From positions 1 to 39,329 of the forward strand of contig WQYX01000036.1 of the NCBI GenBank assembly GCA_009781005.1: a DNA stretch of 39,329 nucleotides. The letters run 5' to 3'. The DNA is from Polyangiaceae bacterium (GTDB taxonomy: Bacteria; Myxococcota_A; Polyangia; Polyangiales; Polyangiaceae). Under the pieces are notes generated by a model. That model made no database searches, had not been told where the DNA came from, and worked only from the letters and a program-made list of their open reading frames with translations. The translations under genes were made by a program, and so were the position numbers. This document shows positions 1-7,459 of this stretch, in pieces (positions within the stretch are counted from its first letter, which is position 1; every line of letters begins with the position of its first letter).

Positions 1-125
1 CTCACCAAGGGCAGCCTCTAACCAGCTCATGCCCTCTTTCTCGCCGACATCCACCCCGATGGAAAGTCTCTCCCGCTGTCCTCTGCATGAGCGAGCTCTC
101 TCCGCCTAATGGAGCGGCATTGCAT
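1..125. other. Left window edge, no supportable gene
   Basis: I see no convincing gene here. A + strand frame is open from the edge to a stop near 109, and a - strand frame runs out through the edge, but neither shows a recognisable motif or a ribosome binding site. Either could be the end of a gene lying mostly outside the window. The next base starts the MITE-like repeat. Confidence 0.4.
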
Positions 126-310
126 CTAGCCCGGATCATTCATGACGCGATTGCGATAGGCGGTCCGATCCTCTTGCTGCAAAGGCGTACGGCGCTCCTC
201 GGACCTGCGGCGTACGTTACAGTACGCCTCGGTCCTGCGATACGGCGTGCGCCCTTTTCGCTGCGGTCTCGGTCGTCTGCAGAAATCGCGTCGTGAATTA
301 TCCGGGCTAG
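126..310. repeat. MITE-like inverted-repeat element, complete copy
   Basis: This is a 185-bp element whose two ends are inverted copies of each other. The left end begins CTAGCCCGGATCATTCATGA and the right end is its reverse complement with two mismatches over about 27 bp. The interior is also imperfectly palindromic: GGACCTGCGGCGTAC on one side is answered by a related inverted sequence around 216-235, so the whole element could fold into one long hairpin. A second copy in the opposite orientation begins at 39198. No transposase is encoded, so if it is mobile it depends on a transposase elsewhere. A structured repeat of the REP or BIME kind is the alternative. Confidence 0.85.
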
Positions 311-343
311 GGCCGCCGGTCGTTTGCCTCGTCATCGGAATTG

Positions 344-463
344 CCGGATCGAAATTCATCCATGACTGACCAAGGGATGATCCACACTGCTCCTCACAAC
401 GGAACATACCGCGCACACACAACCCGGTTTTCCGTTGTTTCCCAAGCAACACATTCCTTCATC
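344..463 (+). promoter_or_regulatory. Duplicated upstream leader of flp copy 1
   Basis: This stretch is related to 3756-3874, which lies at a similar distance upstream of the second flp gene. The first 62 bases (344-405) align without gaps to 3756-3817, sharing CCGGATC, AAATT, TCCATGA, ATGATCCA and CGGAAC in order. After a more variable part, both copies carry a small hairpin followed by a pyrimidine-rich tract ending in CCTTC. Conservation of this block in front of two pilin genes suggests a promoter or 5' untranslated regulatory region. Part of it may simply be duplication history. Confidence 0.6.
434..450 (+). promoter_or_regulatory. Conserved small hairpin in the flp copy 1 leader
   Basis: GTTGTTT and AAGCAAC flank a three-base loop CCC and can form seven pairs, one of them a G-U wobble. 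The same arms occur at 3848-3864 with the loop TCT, so the stem is retained while the loop changes. It could be an RNA hairpin or an operator half-site pair. It lacks a U-tract and is not an obvious terminator. Confidence 0.5.
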
Positions 464-489
464 TAGACCCGAATTTCGTACCGGAGCCC

Positions 490-507
490 TGGCACGCTTT
501 GTGGGTA
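490..507 (+). promoter_or_regulatory. Candidate sigma-54-like promoter of flp copy 1
   Basis: TGGCAC, five bases, then GTGGGTA starts 91 bases before the pilin ATG. The same pattern and spacing recur at 3904-3921 upstream of flp copy 2. The -24 part matches the sigma-54 consensus well. The -12 part reads GTGG rather than TTGC, so the call is weak. Pilin genes in myxobacteria are known cases of sigma-54 control. Confidence 0.3.
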
Positions 508-580
508 CAGGTCTGTGAAGCGGCGACAATCGCTGCGTGAAGTCCCGATTAACCATCCAAACCCAAGCGGTGGTGCGGAA

Positions 581-727
581 ATGATGCTCAAAAAGACGCG
601 TGGCGCAACCATGGTAGAGTACGCGCTTCTCATCATTGCAGTCATGGTTCTCGCGGCCGCCGCGTATCGCCAGCTCGGTCAGGGCGTGAATATAAATGGA
701 GCGAAGGCAGCCGCGACGCTCAAATAG
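581..727 (+). CDS. flp: Flp-type major pilin, copy 1
   Basis: This is a short prepilin of 48 residues in the Flp/Fap family, the major subunit of Tad pili. After a basic leader it carries the family signature RG-ATMVEYALL, with the peptidase expected to cut after the glycine and leave glutamate at position +5 and tyrosine at +6. One hydrophobic helix follows, which anchors the subunit before assembly. The start at 581 matches the N-terminus of copies 2 and 3 (MMLKKTRGA); a longer frame from 515 is possible but unlike the family. The shared core is about 90% identical in DNA to copy 2, but the C-terminus differs (GVNINGAKAAATLK instead of the AQ ending). It lies 3.4 kb upstream of copy 2, separated by three genes for exported proteins. 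Confidence 0.88.
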   Translation: MMLKKTRGATMVEYALLIIAVMVLAAAAYRQLGQGVNINGAKAAATLK

Positions 728-912
728 AGCGCCTTAAGTCGCGGATCGAGAATTCTGCCGAATTTCAAGCGGCGAAAGCATGTCAACGAGCTTTGCTCCT
801 GCCATTTGAGGTGGCGCATCACGGCGCCGATGGGCCGAGATCTGCTGCATAAAGCCATTTCTCGTCTTTGAAAATGACATTACGCGTCAACAGCAAACGA
901 AGGGATGATTCA

Positions 913-2196
913 ATGAGGCCACTTTCCACCACGATAGCAGGCACCCTGGCATTGTCCTTGGGTTTGATGTTTTTGCCACGCTCGGCGCTGGCAAATCTCC
1001 CCGGAACGCAAGCAGCTCCCGATCGATGGTATTACAGCACTGACTTCGTTTTTGGAAGCTGTCTCAAAGATTCCCAGAAATGCAGCGCCGCCTACGGCAA
1101 CGCGGCCGCAGCGTGCAGCGCCGAAATCAACGCCTGGAACTCCACCTACGGCGACTCCGTAACCTACCAGGGCGTGGAGTCACAATACGTATGCAAAACC
1201 GACAATGTTGGGATCACTTATTGGGCGATTCCGGGATGCTCGAACGGCCAGCTTTCTTGGGCGGCCGATCAAGGAACCTACGTGTGCACGATGTGTCCCC
1301 AGCAAAGCCACCCTGCGAGCACGGGCGACGGCTGCGCATGCGATGACGGTTATTCCGAAAACAATGACCATACAGCGTGCGTAAAACCCATTGTCGTTGG
1401 TTTTTTCAATGGGATTAAGACAACACCTGGCGGAGCCGCAAGCTCATTGCAGGCCATCGACGACTTGATGGGCCCAGATCGAAATGGCACCCCGCTAAAC
1501 TACCAGCTCTTTTACAACCAGACCAACGGCTTCCTAGAGGATGTCGCGGAGGTTTTTGAGCAGCGCAGCGCTGAGCTCGACGGCGCACTCAACAATCGCT
1601 GGGAATACTTCTGGGATATGCTTTCGGGTCGCCAAAATGACTCCGATTCCTTCCTCGGTCGCCTTGTCAACGCAACCAAAAACTGGGCCACCGGTGGCAC
1701 CATTGGCGCCTTTGCGGGCGTTATCGATGGCCTCTCCAATGACATCCTCGGCAAAGCGGCAGCTTGGTTGGCAGGCAAGATAAGCGATCCGCCCACCGAA
1801 GCCGATTACGCCGCGCACCTGGCCAAGCTCAATAGCCTTTCCAGCACGAGCAAAGGCTTCGTATTGGTGGCGCATTCGCAGGGGAATCTGTTTGTCAACC
1901 ATGCTTACGACGGTTTCGCCGCTGCCCATCCAGAGTCGCCCACCAAAGTGGTGCACGTGGCACCGGCCTCTCCCACGCTCCGGGGAGATTATATTTTGTC
2001 AAGCTCCGATCTGGTCATCAACGCATTGCGCATTCAGGGCATCACCTCCGTGCCACCCATCAACTGGACCAACCCACCGAGCACCAAAGACCTCCTCGGC
2101 CATGGTCTCGTAGAGATCTACTTAGACCCCGGACGCGATGGGCGCGCCAGAGTCCAGACGATGACCACCACGGCACTCGATGCGGTCAACAACTGA
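913..2196 (+). CDS. Exported putative alpha/beta serine hydrolase with Cys-rich region
   Basis: The protein has 427 residues from the ATG at 913, which follows an AGGG ribosome binding site; an upstream ATG at 868 would place 15 polar residues before the signal peptide. Residues 1-27 are a signal peptide ending in SALA. A cysteine-rich segment (about residues 50-165) includes CACDDGYSENNDHTAC, which resembles an EGF-like or hexapeptide module. The C-terminal half looks like a lipase-type alpha/beta hydrolase: VLVAHSQGN holds the nucleophile elbow with Ser322, and GHGLVEIYL near the end may supply the histidine. The substrate is unknown. The gene sits directly behind flp copy 1 and is followed after 24 bases by a lipoprotein gene, so the pair is probably co-transcribed. 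A Tad-associated secreted enzyme is an inference from position only. Confidence 0.7.
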   Translation: MRPLSTTIAGTLALSLGLMFLPRSALANLPGTQAAPDRWYYSTDFVFGSCLKDSQKCSAAYGNAAAACSAEINAWNSTYGDSVTYQGVESQYVCKTDNVGITYWAIPGCSNGQLSWAADQGTYVCTMCPQQSHPASTGDGCACDDGYSENNDHTACVKPIVVGFFNGIKTTPGGAASSLQAIDDLMGPDRNGTPLNYQLFYNQTNGFLEDVAEVFEQRSAELDGALNNRWEYFWDMLSGRQNDSDSFLGRLVNATKNWATGGTIGAFAGVIDGLSNDILGKAAAWLAGKISDPPTEADYAAHLAKLNSLSSTSKGFVLVAHSQGNLFVNHAYDGFAAAHPESPTKVVHVAPASPTLRGDYILSSSDLVINALRIQGITSVPPINWTNPPSTKDLLGHGLVEIYLDPGRDGRARVQTMTTTALDAVNN

Positions 2197-2220
2197 GCCA
2201 GTTTCCTCGGGAGAACGAAG

Positions 2221-2769
2221 ATGAAATCGCGAAACACTCATCGGACCGCAAACCATTTCGCCATCTGCGCGGCCGCATTGCTGGCCACATTAACCGCATG
2301 CGGGAAGGACAGCTCCAACTCATCCCCGCCACCATCCTCCTTGACAGATGGGATTGCTTCTCTGGAGGCCAACGGCACGCTCCCGAAACTGGATCGCTCG
2401 ACGGACGTTGCCGGGCCGGACGCTAACGGCAACGGCGTGCGCGACGACATTGAAGCGTGGATCAATACCCAACCCGTCACAACCGACCAGAAAACAGCAC
2501 TCATGCAGAACGCACGGGCGTTTCAGCATACGCTGACGGTCGATCTGACGGATGCCACCGCGTTGGAGAGCAGCAGGAACGAGCTCATGGCCGCCGTACA
2601 CTGCGGCAGCAGCCGTTTCCCAGCCTTTGCCGATTTCTATCCATACAACCAAAAAATAGAAGCCATCACGGCCAATACACGCGAGCGGGCGATGCGGTAT
2701 ATCCAATACAATGTCGCCTCCTCGGAAACATCCAATACACTGCCTAATTACGACACCTGCGAACCGTAA
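2221..2769 (+). CDS. Hypothetical lipoprotein with Ca-binding-like motif
   Basis: The product has 182 residues. The N-terminus is a lipoprotein signal with lipobox LTAC (Cys27), followed by a Ser/Pro-rich linker. The motif DANGNGVRDDIE near residue 68 resembles calcium-binding loops of thrombospondin type 3 or EF-hand-like repeats and often marks surface proteins in this group. I do not recognise the remaining domain. It contains two further cysteines (in AVHCGSS and the C-terminal DTCEP). The start has a GGGAGAACGAAG ribosome binding site. It follows the putative hydrolase by 24 bases, which suggests a shared transcript and possibly a shared envelope role. Confidence 0.65.
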   Translation: MKSRNTHRTANHFAICAAALLATLTACGKDSSNSSPPPSSLTDGIASLEANGTLPKLDRSTDVAGPDANGNGVRDDIEAWINTQPVTTDQKTALMQNARAFQHTLTVDLTDATALESSRNELMAAVHCGSSRFPAFADFYPYNQKIEAITANTRERAMRYIQYNVASSETSNTLPNYDTCEP

Positions 2770-3024
2770 AACCGACCGCTCTCTGGCAAGCTCGGCCGAG
2801 ATCCCTATTTGCAGAGGTGCCCTTCCGCCCAAGCACGGCGGATAGGGCCCGTCAGGATGAACGATGAGGTGCAGCCGAGGCGGACCCTAAGAGCGTGTGG
2901 ACGTTGCACCTGATAGCTGAGGCACCCTCGGCGCGAGCTTGTCATAGATGTGAGCTGGTTGCACGCATCGAGGTGTGACCGCTCCTTGAATGCCTTTCAT
3001 GCTCACGGTACCCTGGTCGATGAA

Positions 3025-3714
3025 ATGAGGTCGTTGTTCGCCGCCGTCGTCCTCACGGCATTCGCTATATCAAGCTGCAAAGACCTCGATCCACCGCCGC
3101 CTCCACCATTCGACGTCTACATCAAGGTGGAGAGCGATCCGGGCCACCCTGTCGTCGGAGCCACCGTTACGCGCGCATCGAACGTTCTCGCCACGACGGG
3201 CCCAGACGGCCGCGCTATGATCACGCTTACGGGCGCCGAAGGCGATACCACCGATGTCATGGTCAAATGTCCGGAGATCTTACAGTCACCGACAACGCCC
3301 ACGACCATTCGGCTTACGCGGTACGCCGATCCAAAGAAAATGCCCGAATACGCCGTCTTCTGCCCACCCCTGCGCCGGCACATCGTGGTTGCCATTAGGG
3401 CCGAGAACGGCGCAAACCTTCCCGTCAAATACTTGGATAAGATCGTTGCGCGAACGGACGTTTCGGGCGCCGCCCATTTCCTTCTGGACGCCATGCCGGG
3501 CGAGAAGATCGTCGTAACACTCGACACGAGCGAAGCACGGCGGTTGAGTGCTCAGCAACAAAACCCGTCCACGGCGTTTTTTGCCCGCCCCGCCGACGAA
3601 ATCCTGGTTTGGGAGCAAAAGTTCGTGCTCGACAAGGTGAAACCGATCGGAATCCGGCGCGGACCTTGTCCCGTCGCGTGCGAGATATGTCCCCCGGGTT
3701 GCCCCAGAAGATAA
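3025..3714 (+). CDS. Hypothetical lipoprotein with carboxypeptidase-regulatory-like domains
   Basis: The product has 229 residues from ATG 3025; a longer frame from 2950 lacks a signal sequence at its start. The signal peptide ends in a lipobox AISSC (Cys18), followed by a run of prolines. The next part (VYIKVESDPGHPVVGATV and TTGPDGRAMITL) looks like a carboxypeptidase-regulatory-like or invasin-type beta-sandwich. A second similar unit is suggested by RTDVSGAAHFLLDAMPG. The C-terminus is cysteine- and proline-rich (CPVACEICPPGC). No enzymatic motif is visible. It is the last gene before the duplicated flp leader and may be a surface lipoprotein linked to the pilus, which is inference from location. 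The 255 bases before it show no recognised feature. Confidence 0.6.
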   Translation: MRSLFAAVVLTAFAISSCKDLDPPPPPPFDVYIKVESDPGHPVVGATVTRASNVLATTGPDGRAMITLTGAEGDTTDVMVKCPEILQSPTTPTTIRLTRYADPKKMPEYAVFCPPLRRHIVVAIRAENGANLPVKYLDKIVARTDVSGAAHFLLDAMPGEKIVVTLDTSEARRLSAQQQNPSTAFFARPADEILVWEQKFVLDKVKPIGIRRGPCPVACEICPPGCPRR

Positions 3715-3755
3715 GACCGCACGGCGGCGTAAATGTTGAGCTTCCGATAAGGTAT

Positions 3756-3874
3756 CCGGATCTAAATTTGTCCATGATTGTTCTCGAAATGATCCAGATT
3801 GACGCAAACAGCGGAACTTTCGGCGTGCAAGCAACTGCCGAAATTTCGTTGTTTTCTAAGCAACACTCTCCTTC
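3756..3874 (+). promoter_or_regulatory. Duplicated upstream leader of flp copy 2
   Basis: This block matches the leader of flp copy 1 (344-463). The first 62 bases align without gaps, then both copies show the hairpin (here 3848-3864, arms GTTGTTT and AAGCAAC, loop TCT) and a pyrimidine tract. In this copy the tract contains TCTCCTTC at 3867-3874, the exact reverse complement of GAAGGAGA at 4004-4011, the ribosome binding site of flp copy 2. If the leader is transcribed, it could sequester that site. The rest of the 303-base gap before flp copy 2 shows only the sigma-54-like element listed separately. Confidence 0.55.
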
Positions 3875-3903
3875 CGACCGTCTCCCACACCACGGCAACG
3901 CGT

Positions 3904-3921
3904 TGGCACATCTCGTGGATA
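3904..3921 (+). promoter_or_regulatory. Candidate sigma-54-like promoter of flp copy 2
   Basis: TGGCAC, five bases, then GTGGATA begins 114 bases before the flp ATG. It mirrors the element at 490-507 upstream of flp copy 1. The -12 half is a poor match (GTGG for TTGC). If this is the true promoter, the hairpin upstream of it would be untranscribed and would act, if at all, as an operator. Confidence 0.3.
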
Positions 3922-4006
3922 TGGTTGCCTGCGAAGCAACGAGGCAACGCCTCAAAGTGTTTGGTTGGGCGGCTTGCTCAACCCTTTTCAGCAGTAACGA
4001 AAAGAA

Positions 4007-4207
4007 GGAGAATTCCCATGTCCAAGGCCCAGATGATGCTCAAGAAGACGCGTGGCGCAACGATGGTGGAGTACGCGCTTCTCATCATTGCAATCATGGT
4101 TCTCGCCGCCGCCGCGTACCGCAAGCTCGGCACTCAGGTGCAGGCGAACGCAGACAAGTCGACCAGCACGCTCGCCCAGTAAGAATTCGTCACAACGCTG
4201 GAGCGGT
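4007..4207 (+). repeat. Tandem duplication unit 1 (flp copy 2)
   Basis: This 201-bp segment, from the ribosome binding site to 25 bases past the stop of flp copy 2, is repeated at 4274-4474 with a single difference (C4110 versus T4377, silent). The offset is 267 bp. Such identity including non-coding flanks indicates a recent duplication or ongoing gene conversion. Confidence 0.95.
4018..4182 (+). CDS. flp: Flp-type major pilin, copy 2
   Basis: The product has 54 residues and is identical in protein sequence to copy 3. A basic leader MSKAQMMLKKTRG precedes the cleavage point, and the mature chain starts ATMVEYALL with the conserved glutamate and tyrosine. The hydrophobic segment IIAIMVLAAAAY is followed by a short hydrophilic tail ending STLAQ. 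The ribosome binding site GAAGGAG lies seven bases before ATG. Mature subunits are expected to polymerise through the secretin and CpaF/TadB/TadC machinery encoded downstream. The duplicated leader region upstream probably holds its promoter. Confidence 0.93.
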   Translation: MSKAQMMLKKTRGATMVEYALLIIAIMVLAAAAYRKLGTQVQANADKSTSTLAQ

Positions 4208-4273
4208 AGCGCGACGTTTGAAAATTCTTGGTCGGATGATGCATCCGACTTCCGATAACCGAAATGAAGAGAG

Positions 4274-4474
4274 GGAGAATTCCCATGTCCAAGGCCCAGA
4301 TGATGCTCAAGAAGACGCGTGGCGCAACGATGGTGGAGTACGCGCTTCTCATCATTGCAATCATGGTTCTCGCCGCTGCCGCGTACCGCAAGCTCGGCAC
4401 TCAGGTGCAGGCGAACGCAGACAAGTCGACCAGCACGCTCGCCCAGTAAGAATTCGTCACAACGCTGGAGCGGT
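4274..4474 (+). repeat. Tandem duplication unit 2 (flp copy 3)
   Basis: This is the second unit of the flp duplication, identical to 4007-4207 except for one silent base. Sequence outside the two units differs, so the duplication endpoints are sharp. Confidence 0.95.
4285..4449 (+). CDS. flp: Flp-type major pilin, copy 3
   Basis: The product has 54 residues identical to copy 2, with the same RG-ATMVEYALL processing site. A ribosome binding site GAGGGAGA precedes ATG 4285; an in-frame ATG at 4264 would add seven residues not found in the other copies. It is separated from copy 2 by about 100 bases with no visible terminator, so the two can be on one transcript. Two identical genes plausibly raise the pilin dose. 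The prepilin peptidase gene begins 55 bases downstream. Confidence 0.93.
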   Translation: MSKAQMMLKKTRGATMVEYALLIIAIMVLAAAAYRKLGTQVQANADKSTSTLAQ

Positions 4475-4504
4475 CTTCGCCGCGTCGTCGCGGAGTACGC
4501 ACCG

Positions 4505-5053
4505 ATGAACGAGCCGTATGCCCACGTCTTCTTGGTTGTTGCGGTAGCGGTGAGTGCGGTCGCAGCTTGGTTCGATTGGCGCCGCGGCGAAATTCCGAAT
4601 TGGCTTACTTATGGTGCTCTCGCTCTTGGCCCGCTAATTCATATGGGCCGAATGCTTGCGGCCCGCCAAACCATGGAGGCAGCGCTTACGGAGGGTGGTT
4701 TCTCCATCGTAGGCGCGCTTGTGTGTGGCATTGTTCCGGTCATCCTTTATCGGCAAGGAGCCATTGGCGGTGGTGACGTCAAACTTCTCGTGGCCATGGG
4801 GGCACTGCTTCAAACGATGTACGGTGTGGAAGCTCAAATGTACGGCTTTTTTGCGGCCGCGATCGTAGCTCCTGCCCGTCTTGCATATGAGGGTAAGCTT
4901 CTCTCAACCCTGAAAAATGCGTTGACTATCTTTGTCAATATGTTCCGGCCTGCGTCAAAACAGGAGGCCGTAGCGGAGTCAACCCTTTCCTGGTTTCGTC
5001 TGGGGCCTCCCCTGGCTTTCGGGGTTGCACTCACCGCCTATCTTCATTGGTAG
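4505..5053 (+). CDS. cpaA: Prepilin peptidase of the TadV/CpaA (A24) family
   Basis: This 182-residue integral membrane aspartic peptidase removes the leaders of Flp, TadE and related prepilins. The two catalytic motifs of the family are visible: FDWRRGEIPN near the N-terminus with the first aspartate, and GGGDVKLL, the GxGD motif with the second. Several hydrophobic segments alternate with short loops. The length fits the short form without the N-methyltransferase domain. ATG 4505 is preferred because it begins just before the first membrane helix; the frame is open further upstream through the flp copy 3 region, but that sequence is only a shadow of the pilin. The ribosome binding site is weak. 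The gene lies between pilin genes, as is usual in Tad loci. Confidence 0.9.
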   Translation: MNEPYAHVFLVVAVAVSAVAAWFDWRRGEIPNWLTYGALALGPLIHMGRMLAARQTMEAALTEGGFSIVGALVCGIVPVILYRQGAIGGGDVKLLVAMGALLQTMYGVEAQMYGFFAAAIVAPARLAYEGKLLSTLKNALTIFVNMFRPASKQEAVAESTLSWFRLGPPLAFGVALTAYLHW

Positions 5054-5120
5054 GCCTTTTGCATAGCTTAGGTGACTACGGCACATGCTTCCTGGAAGCA
5101 TGGACGCCAAGGAGATCATC

Positions 5121-5303
5121 ATGATGCGTTGGCTTCAATTGCGTGCACGGGTTCGTGGAAGGCGCGGCGTTGTCATGGTGGAATACGCCCTCCTCCTCGT
5201 CGCCGTCGGAATCCCTACGATAGTGGGATTAGGGTTAGGCGGCGCTCGTATGCTTACCGGCTACGTGCAAACGCGAAACGCCATCCTCCAACCCAACCCA
5301 TGA
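5121..5303 (+). CDS. Divergent Flp-like pilin (fourth copy)
   Basis: The product has 60 residues with a basic N-terminus rich in arginine, then RRG-VVMVEYALLL, the Flp cleavage and glutamate motif. The rest (VGIPTIVGLGLGGARML) is a glycine-rich hydrophobic stretch unlike the three major pilins, and the tail ends in ILQPNP. AAGGAG lies six bases before ATG 5121; the next codon is also ATG. Its stop overlaps the start of the TadE gene (ATGA), so it is coupled to the assembly genes, not to the pilin duplicates. It may be a minor or alternative pilin subunit. Confidence 0.82.
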   Translation: MMRWLQLRARVRGRRGVVMVEYALLLVAVGIPTIVGLGLGGARMLTGYVQTRNAILQPNP

Positions 5304-5860
5304 GTGCTGCCATGTCGAAACGACAATCCTTGCAGGGTCGCGGAGTTCGGGGTTTTCATCGTGACCGGCGCGGCGCGGTGCTGGTGGAGTTCATTGTCGC
5401 GTTTATGCCTCTGATGATCACGTTTTCTTCGTTTGCGCAGATGGCGCAAATCGTAACGGCGCGCCTCATGCTGAGACACGCAACCGTTGTCGGTGCGCGC
5501 GCAGCATCCGTCATTTCGAATGCAAATAACAATACGCCAGACCAAAAACAGGGCAATAACCAAGATGAAATTAAAGCTGCTGTGATAGCCGCTCTCGGTC
5601 CGACGGATCCGAAGACAGGTCTTGGTCTCTGGGAGAAGACCATGGGGGACCTGACGGTCGATGTTAACGACCAGTCGAGCTGCGACGATCCCTATGGGCT
5701 GGTCACTGTGAGAGTTCGCGCGAATTACCGATGTGCCGTCCCCTTCGGGAATCGCCTCGTGTGCGGCCTCACCGGCACGCACCCAATTGATGATCAGCTT
5801 GGATTTCCCCATCAAGGCGCTCGTTACGCAGACGGTGGAGGCGCGAAATGTGGCAATTGA
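5300..5860 (+). CDS. tadE: TadE-like minor pilin (pseudopilin)
   Basis: The product has 186 residues. A basic N-terminal leader ends in RRG-AVLVEFIVAF, the TadE-type cleavage site with glutamate at +5, and a single hydrophobic helix follows (about residues 30-52). The exported remainder contains a low-complexity Asn/Gln stretch and four cysteines that may form disulfides. The start at 5300 overlaps the previous stop as ATGA; a second ATG lies at 5312. Tad loci need TadE-type pseudopilins for pilus biogenesis. The exact number of subunits in the fibre cannot be judged from sequence. Confidence 0.85.
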   Translation: MSAAMSKRQSLQGRGVRGFHRDRRGAVLVEFIVAFMPLMITFSSFAQMAQIVTARLMLRHATVVGARAASVISNANNNTPDQKQGNNQDEIKAAVIAALGPTDPKTGLGLWEKTMGDLTVDVNDQSSCDDPYGLVTVRVRANYRCAVPFGNRLVCGLTGTHPIDDQLGFPHQGARYADGGGAKCGN

Positions 5861-7449
5861 GTCCTACAACCGCGAACGGAAGTTCGGTCATGTTTCGTGA
5901 ACTCCATGAAGACCAACGCGGAGCCATCATGCTGATGGGACTCTGCATGTCGTGTTTTCTGATCGGCGCGCTCTGGTTCATCATTGGAGTGGGTGACGCC
6001 ATTGTCTTCCGTGACATGATGCAAGAAGCCGCCGACCATGCAGCTTTCACATCTGCGGTCGTGCACGCGAAGGGGATGAACTTCATCTCGGCGTGCAATC
6101 TCATTTTGCTCGGAGCAATACTGGTCCACATTCTGTTGGGTATTGCCAACGATATTGCGCTCGCGGCCTGCATATTGTGGTGGCCCTCATGTCCGGCTTA
6201 CATTGAAGTACATGACCTCTATACGGGATACGCCAAAATCCTGAAAAGTGCCATTGCGCCAACAATTCATAAGATTGAGCTGGTCGCCGCATATTCATAC
6301 CCATATCTCGGTTTTGTGGACGCCGCGAATATCGGTTCAGACTACGGCAAGTTCGGTAACCCCAAGCGGGACGTGCTTACAGCTGCCATAAGTCCATCGA
6401 TGGCACCAACTGGTGTGCTAAACTTATTCAGTGGAAAGTCCTCCTCAAAAACGAAGGTAGGTCTTCCGGTCGAGCCAAAGCCATACGACTCCGTTTGCGA
6501 TAGAATAGCAAAAGGAGGCGTTGACTTTCTAATGGAGACCATCGGGAAGAATCCAAACAGCAAAACCGCAAAGTTCGCCAAAGGCATTATTGGCGGGATA
6601 CTTAAATTCCGCTATTGCAATTCGTGCGGGGCGGACAGCAACAAAGATGGGACACCTGTCGACAACTCAAAGATCGACACTAGCTCAAAGCATGCCGCGG
6701 GCGATCTTGCGAATACGATGAAAGACGCCAACAAGAAAATTGGGGAGGGGAATGCCGAGATTGCGGCAAACAACCAAAAGAATGGCACGTCGGACAGTCC
6801 GGTCGATGGAGTCGCGAATAGTGTGATCAACTCTGCGTTTAGCGCCGCGTGCAGCGGCTCATTTGATCCTGGTTTCGACACATGGTGGGGCGAAGACGGT
6901 CCCCTCGTGCCGTGGTCGCAGACAGCGAACGGCAGTGCATGGCAGCAGGTTTGGGCCATTAATTGGGCACCGTCCTATCAGGACACAAGCACACACCGCG
7001 TGGCGATTGCCAAACGCATGAGCGAACGCTTGGTTGGTCAGGAGGATGCGCCACAATCCTCATATTACGCTCAAGCGGAGTTCTATTTCGATTGCGCAAA
7101 CCAGTGGAGTGACACCAATTGCGACGGCGACGACAATGCTGGCTACCAAATGCGATGGCGCGCGCGGATGAGGCGCTTGCAGCTGCCGGAATATGGGCAA
7201 ATGCTCGCAGGCTTTGGCCTGGGTTTTCTCGAGAACATGAAGGGCTTCAAAGACCTTCAGAGCCTCGTGACCAACAAATTGGGAAGCCTTATTGGCATCG
7301 ACCAAATTAGTGGTGTACTCTCAAAAATTGTTGGCACAGGCGGATACAAGGGCGCCGTGGGCGCAAGTACAGATATGCTCCAGGACTGGATAAACGGACA
7401 GCTCACCGGTTCGTCGCTCGGCCCCAACAAGTCAGGCAGCTATCACTAA
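5848..7449 (+). CDS. Large TadG-like Tad-locus protein
   Basis: The product has 533 residues. After a short polar N-terminus comes DQRGAIMLMGLCMSCFLIG, a TadG/TadE-type hydrophobic segment (about residues 23-45) that lacks the glutamate at +5 needed for typical prepilin processing. A second hydrophobic stretch lies near residues 78-108. The long remainder is predicted extracytoplasmic, with scattered cysteines (CNSCGAD, CDRI) and no recognised enzyme motif. The start at 5848 overlaps the TadE stop and follows GGAGG by seven bases; ATG 5890 is an alternative. The region appears AT-richer than the ATPase genes downstream. A role as a pilus anchoring or tip component is inference from position and topology. 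Confidence 0.72.
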   Translation: MWQLSPTTANGSSVMFRELHEDQRGAIMLMGLCMSCFLIGALWFIIGVGDAIVFRDMMQEAADHAAFTSAVVHAKGMNFISACNLILLGAILVHILLGIANDIALAACILWWPSCPAYIEVHDLYTGYAKILKSAIAPTIHKIELVAAYSYPYLGFVDAANIGSDYGKFGNPKRDVLTAAISPSMAPTGVLNLFSGKSSSKTKVGLPVEPKPYDSVCDRIAKGGVDFLMETIGKNPNSKTAKFAKGIIGGILKFRYCNSCGADSNKDGTPVDNSKIDTSSKHAAGDLANTMKDANKKIGEGNAEIAANNQKNGTSDSPVDGVANSVINSAFSAACSGSFDPGFDTWWGEDGPLVPWSQTANGSAWQQVWAINWAPSYQDTSTHRVAIAKRMSERLVGQEDAPQSSYYAQAEFYFDCANQWSDTNCDGDDNAGYQMRWRARMRRLQLPEYGQMLAGFGLGFLENMKGFKDLQSLVTNKLGSLIGIDQISGVLSKIVGTGGYKGAVGASTDMLQDWINGQLTGSSLGPNKSGSYH

Positions 7450-7459
7450 GGGAAAAACG

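Noticed and set aside
1..125. Possible gene end at the left window edge
   Set aside because: The open frames on both strands are short, with no motif or start signal, and cannot be judged without sequence outside the window.
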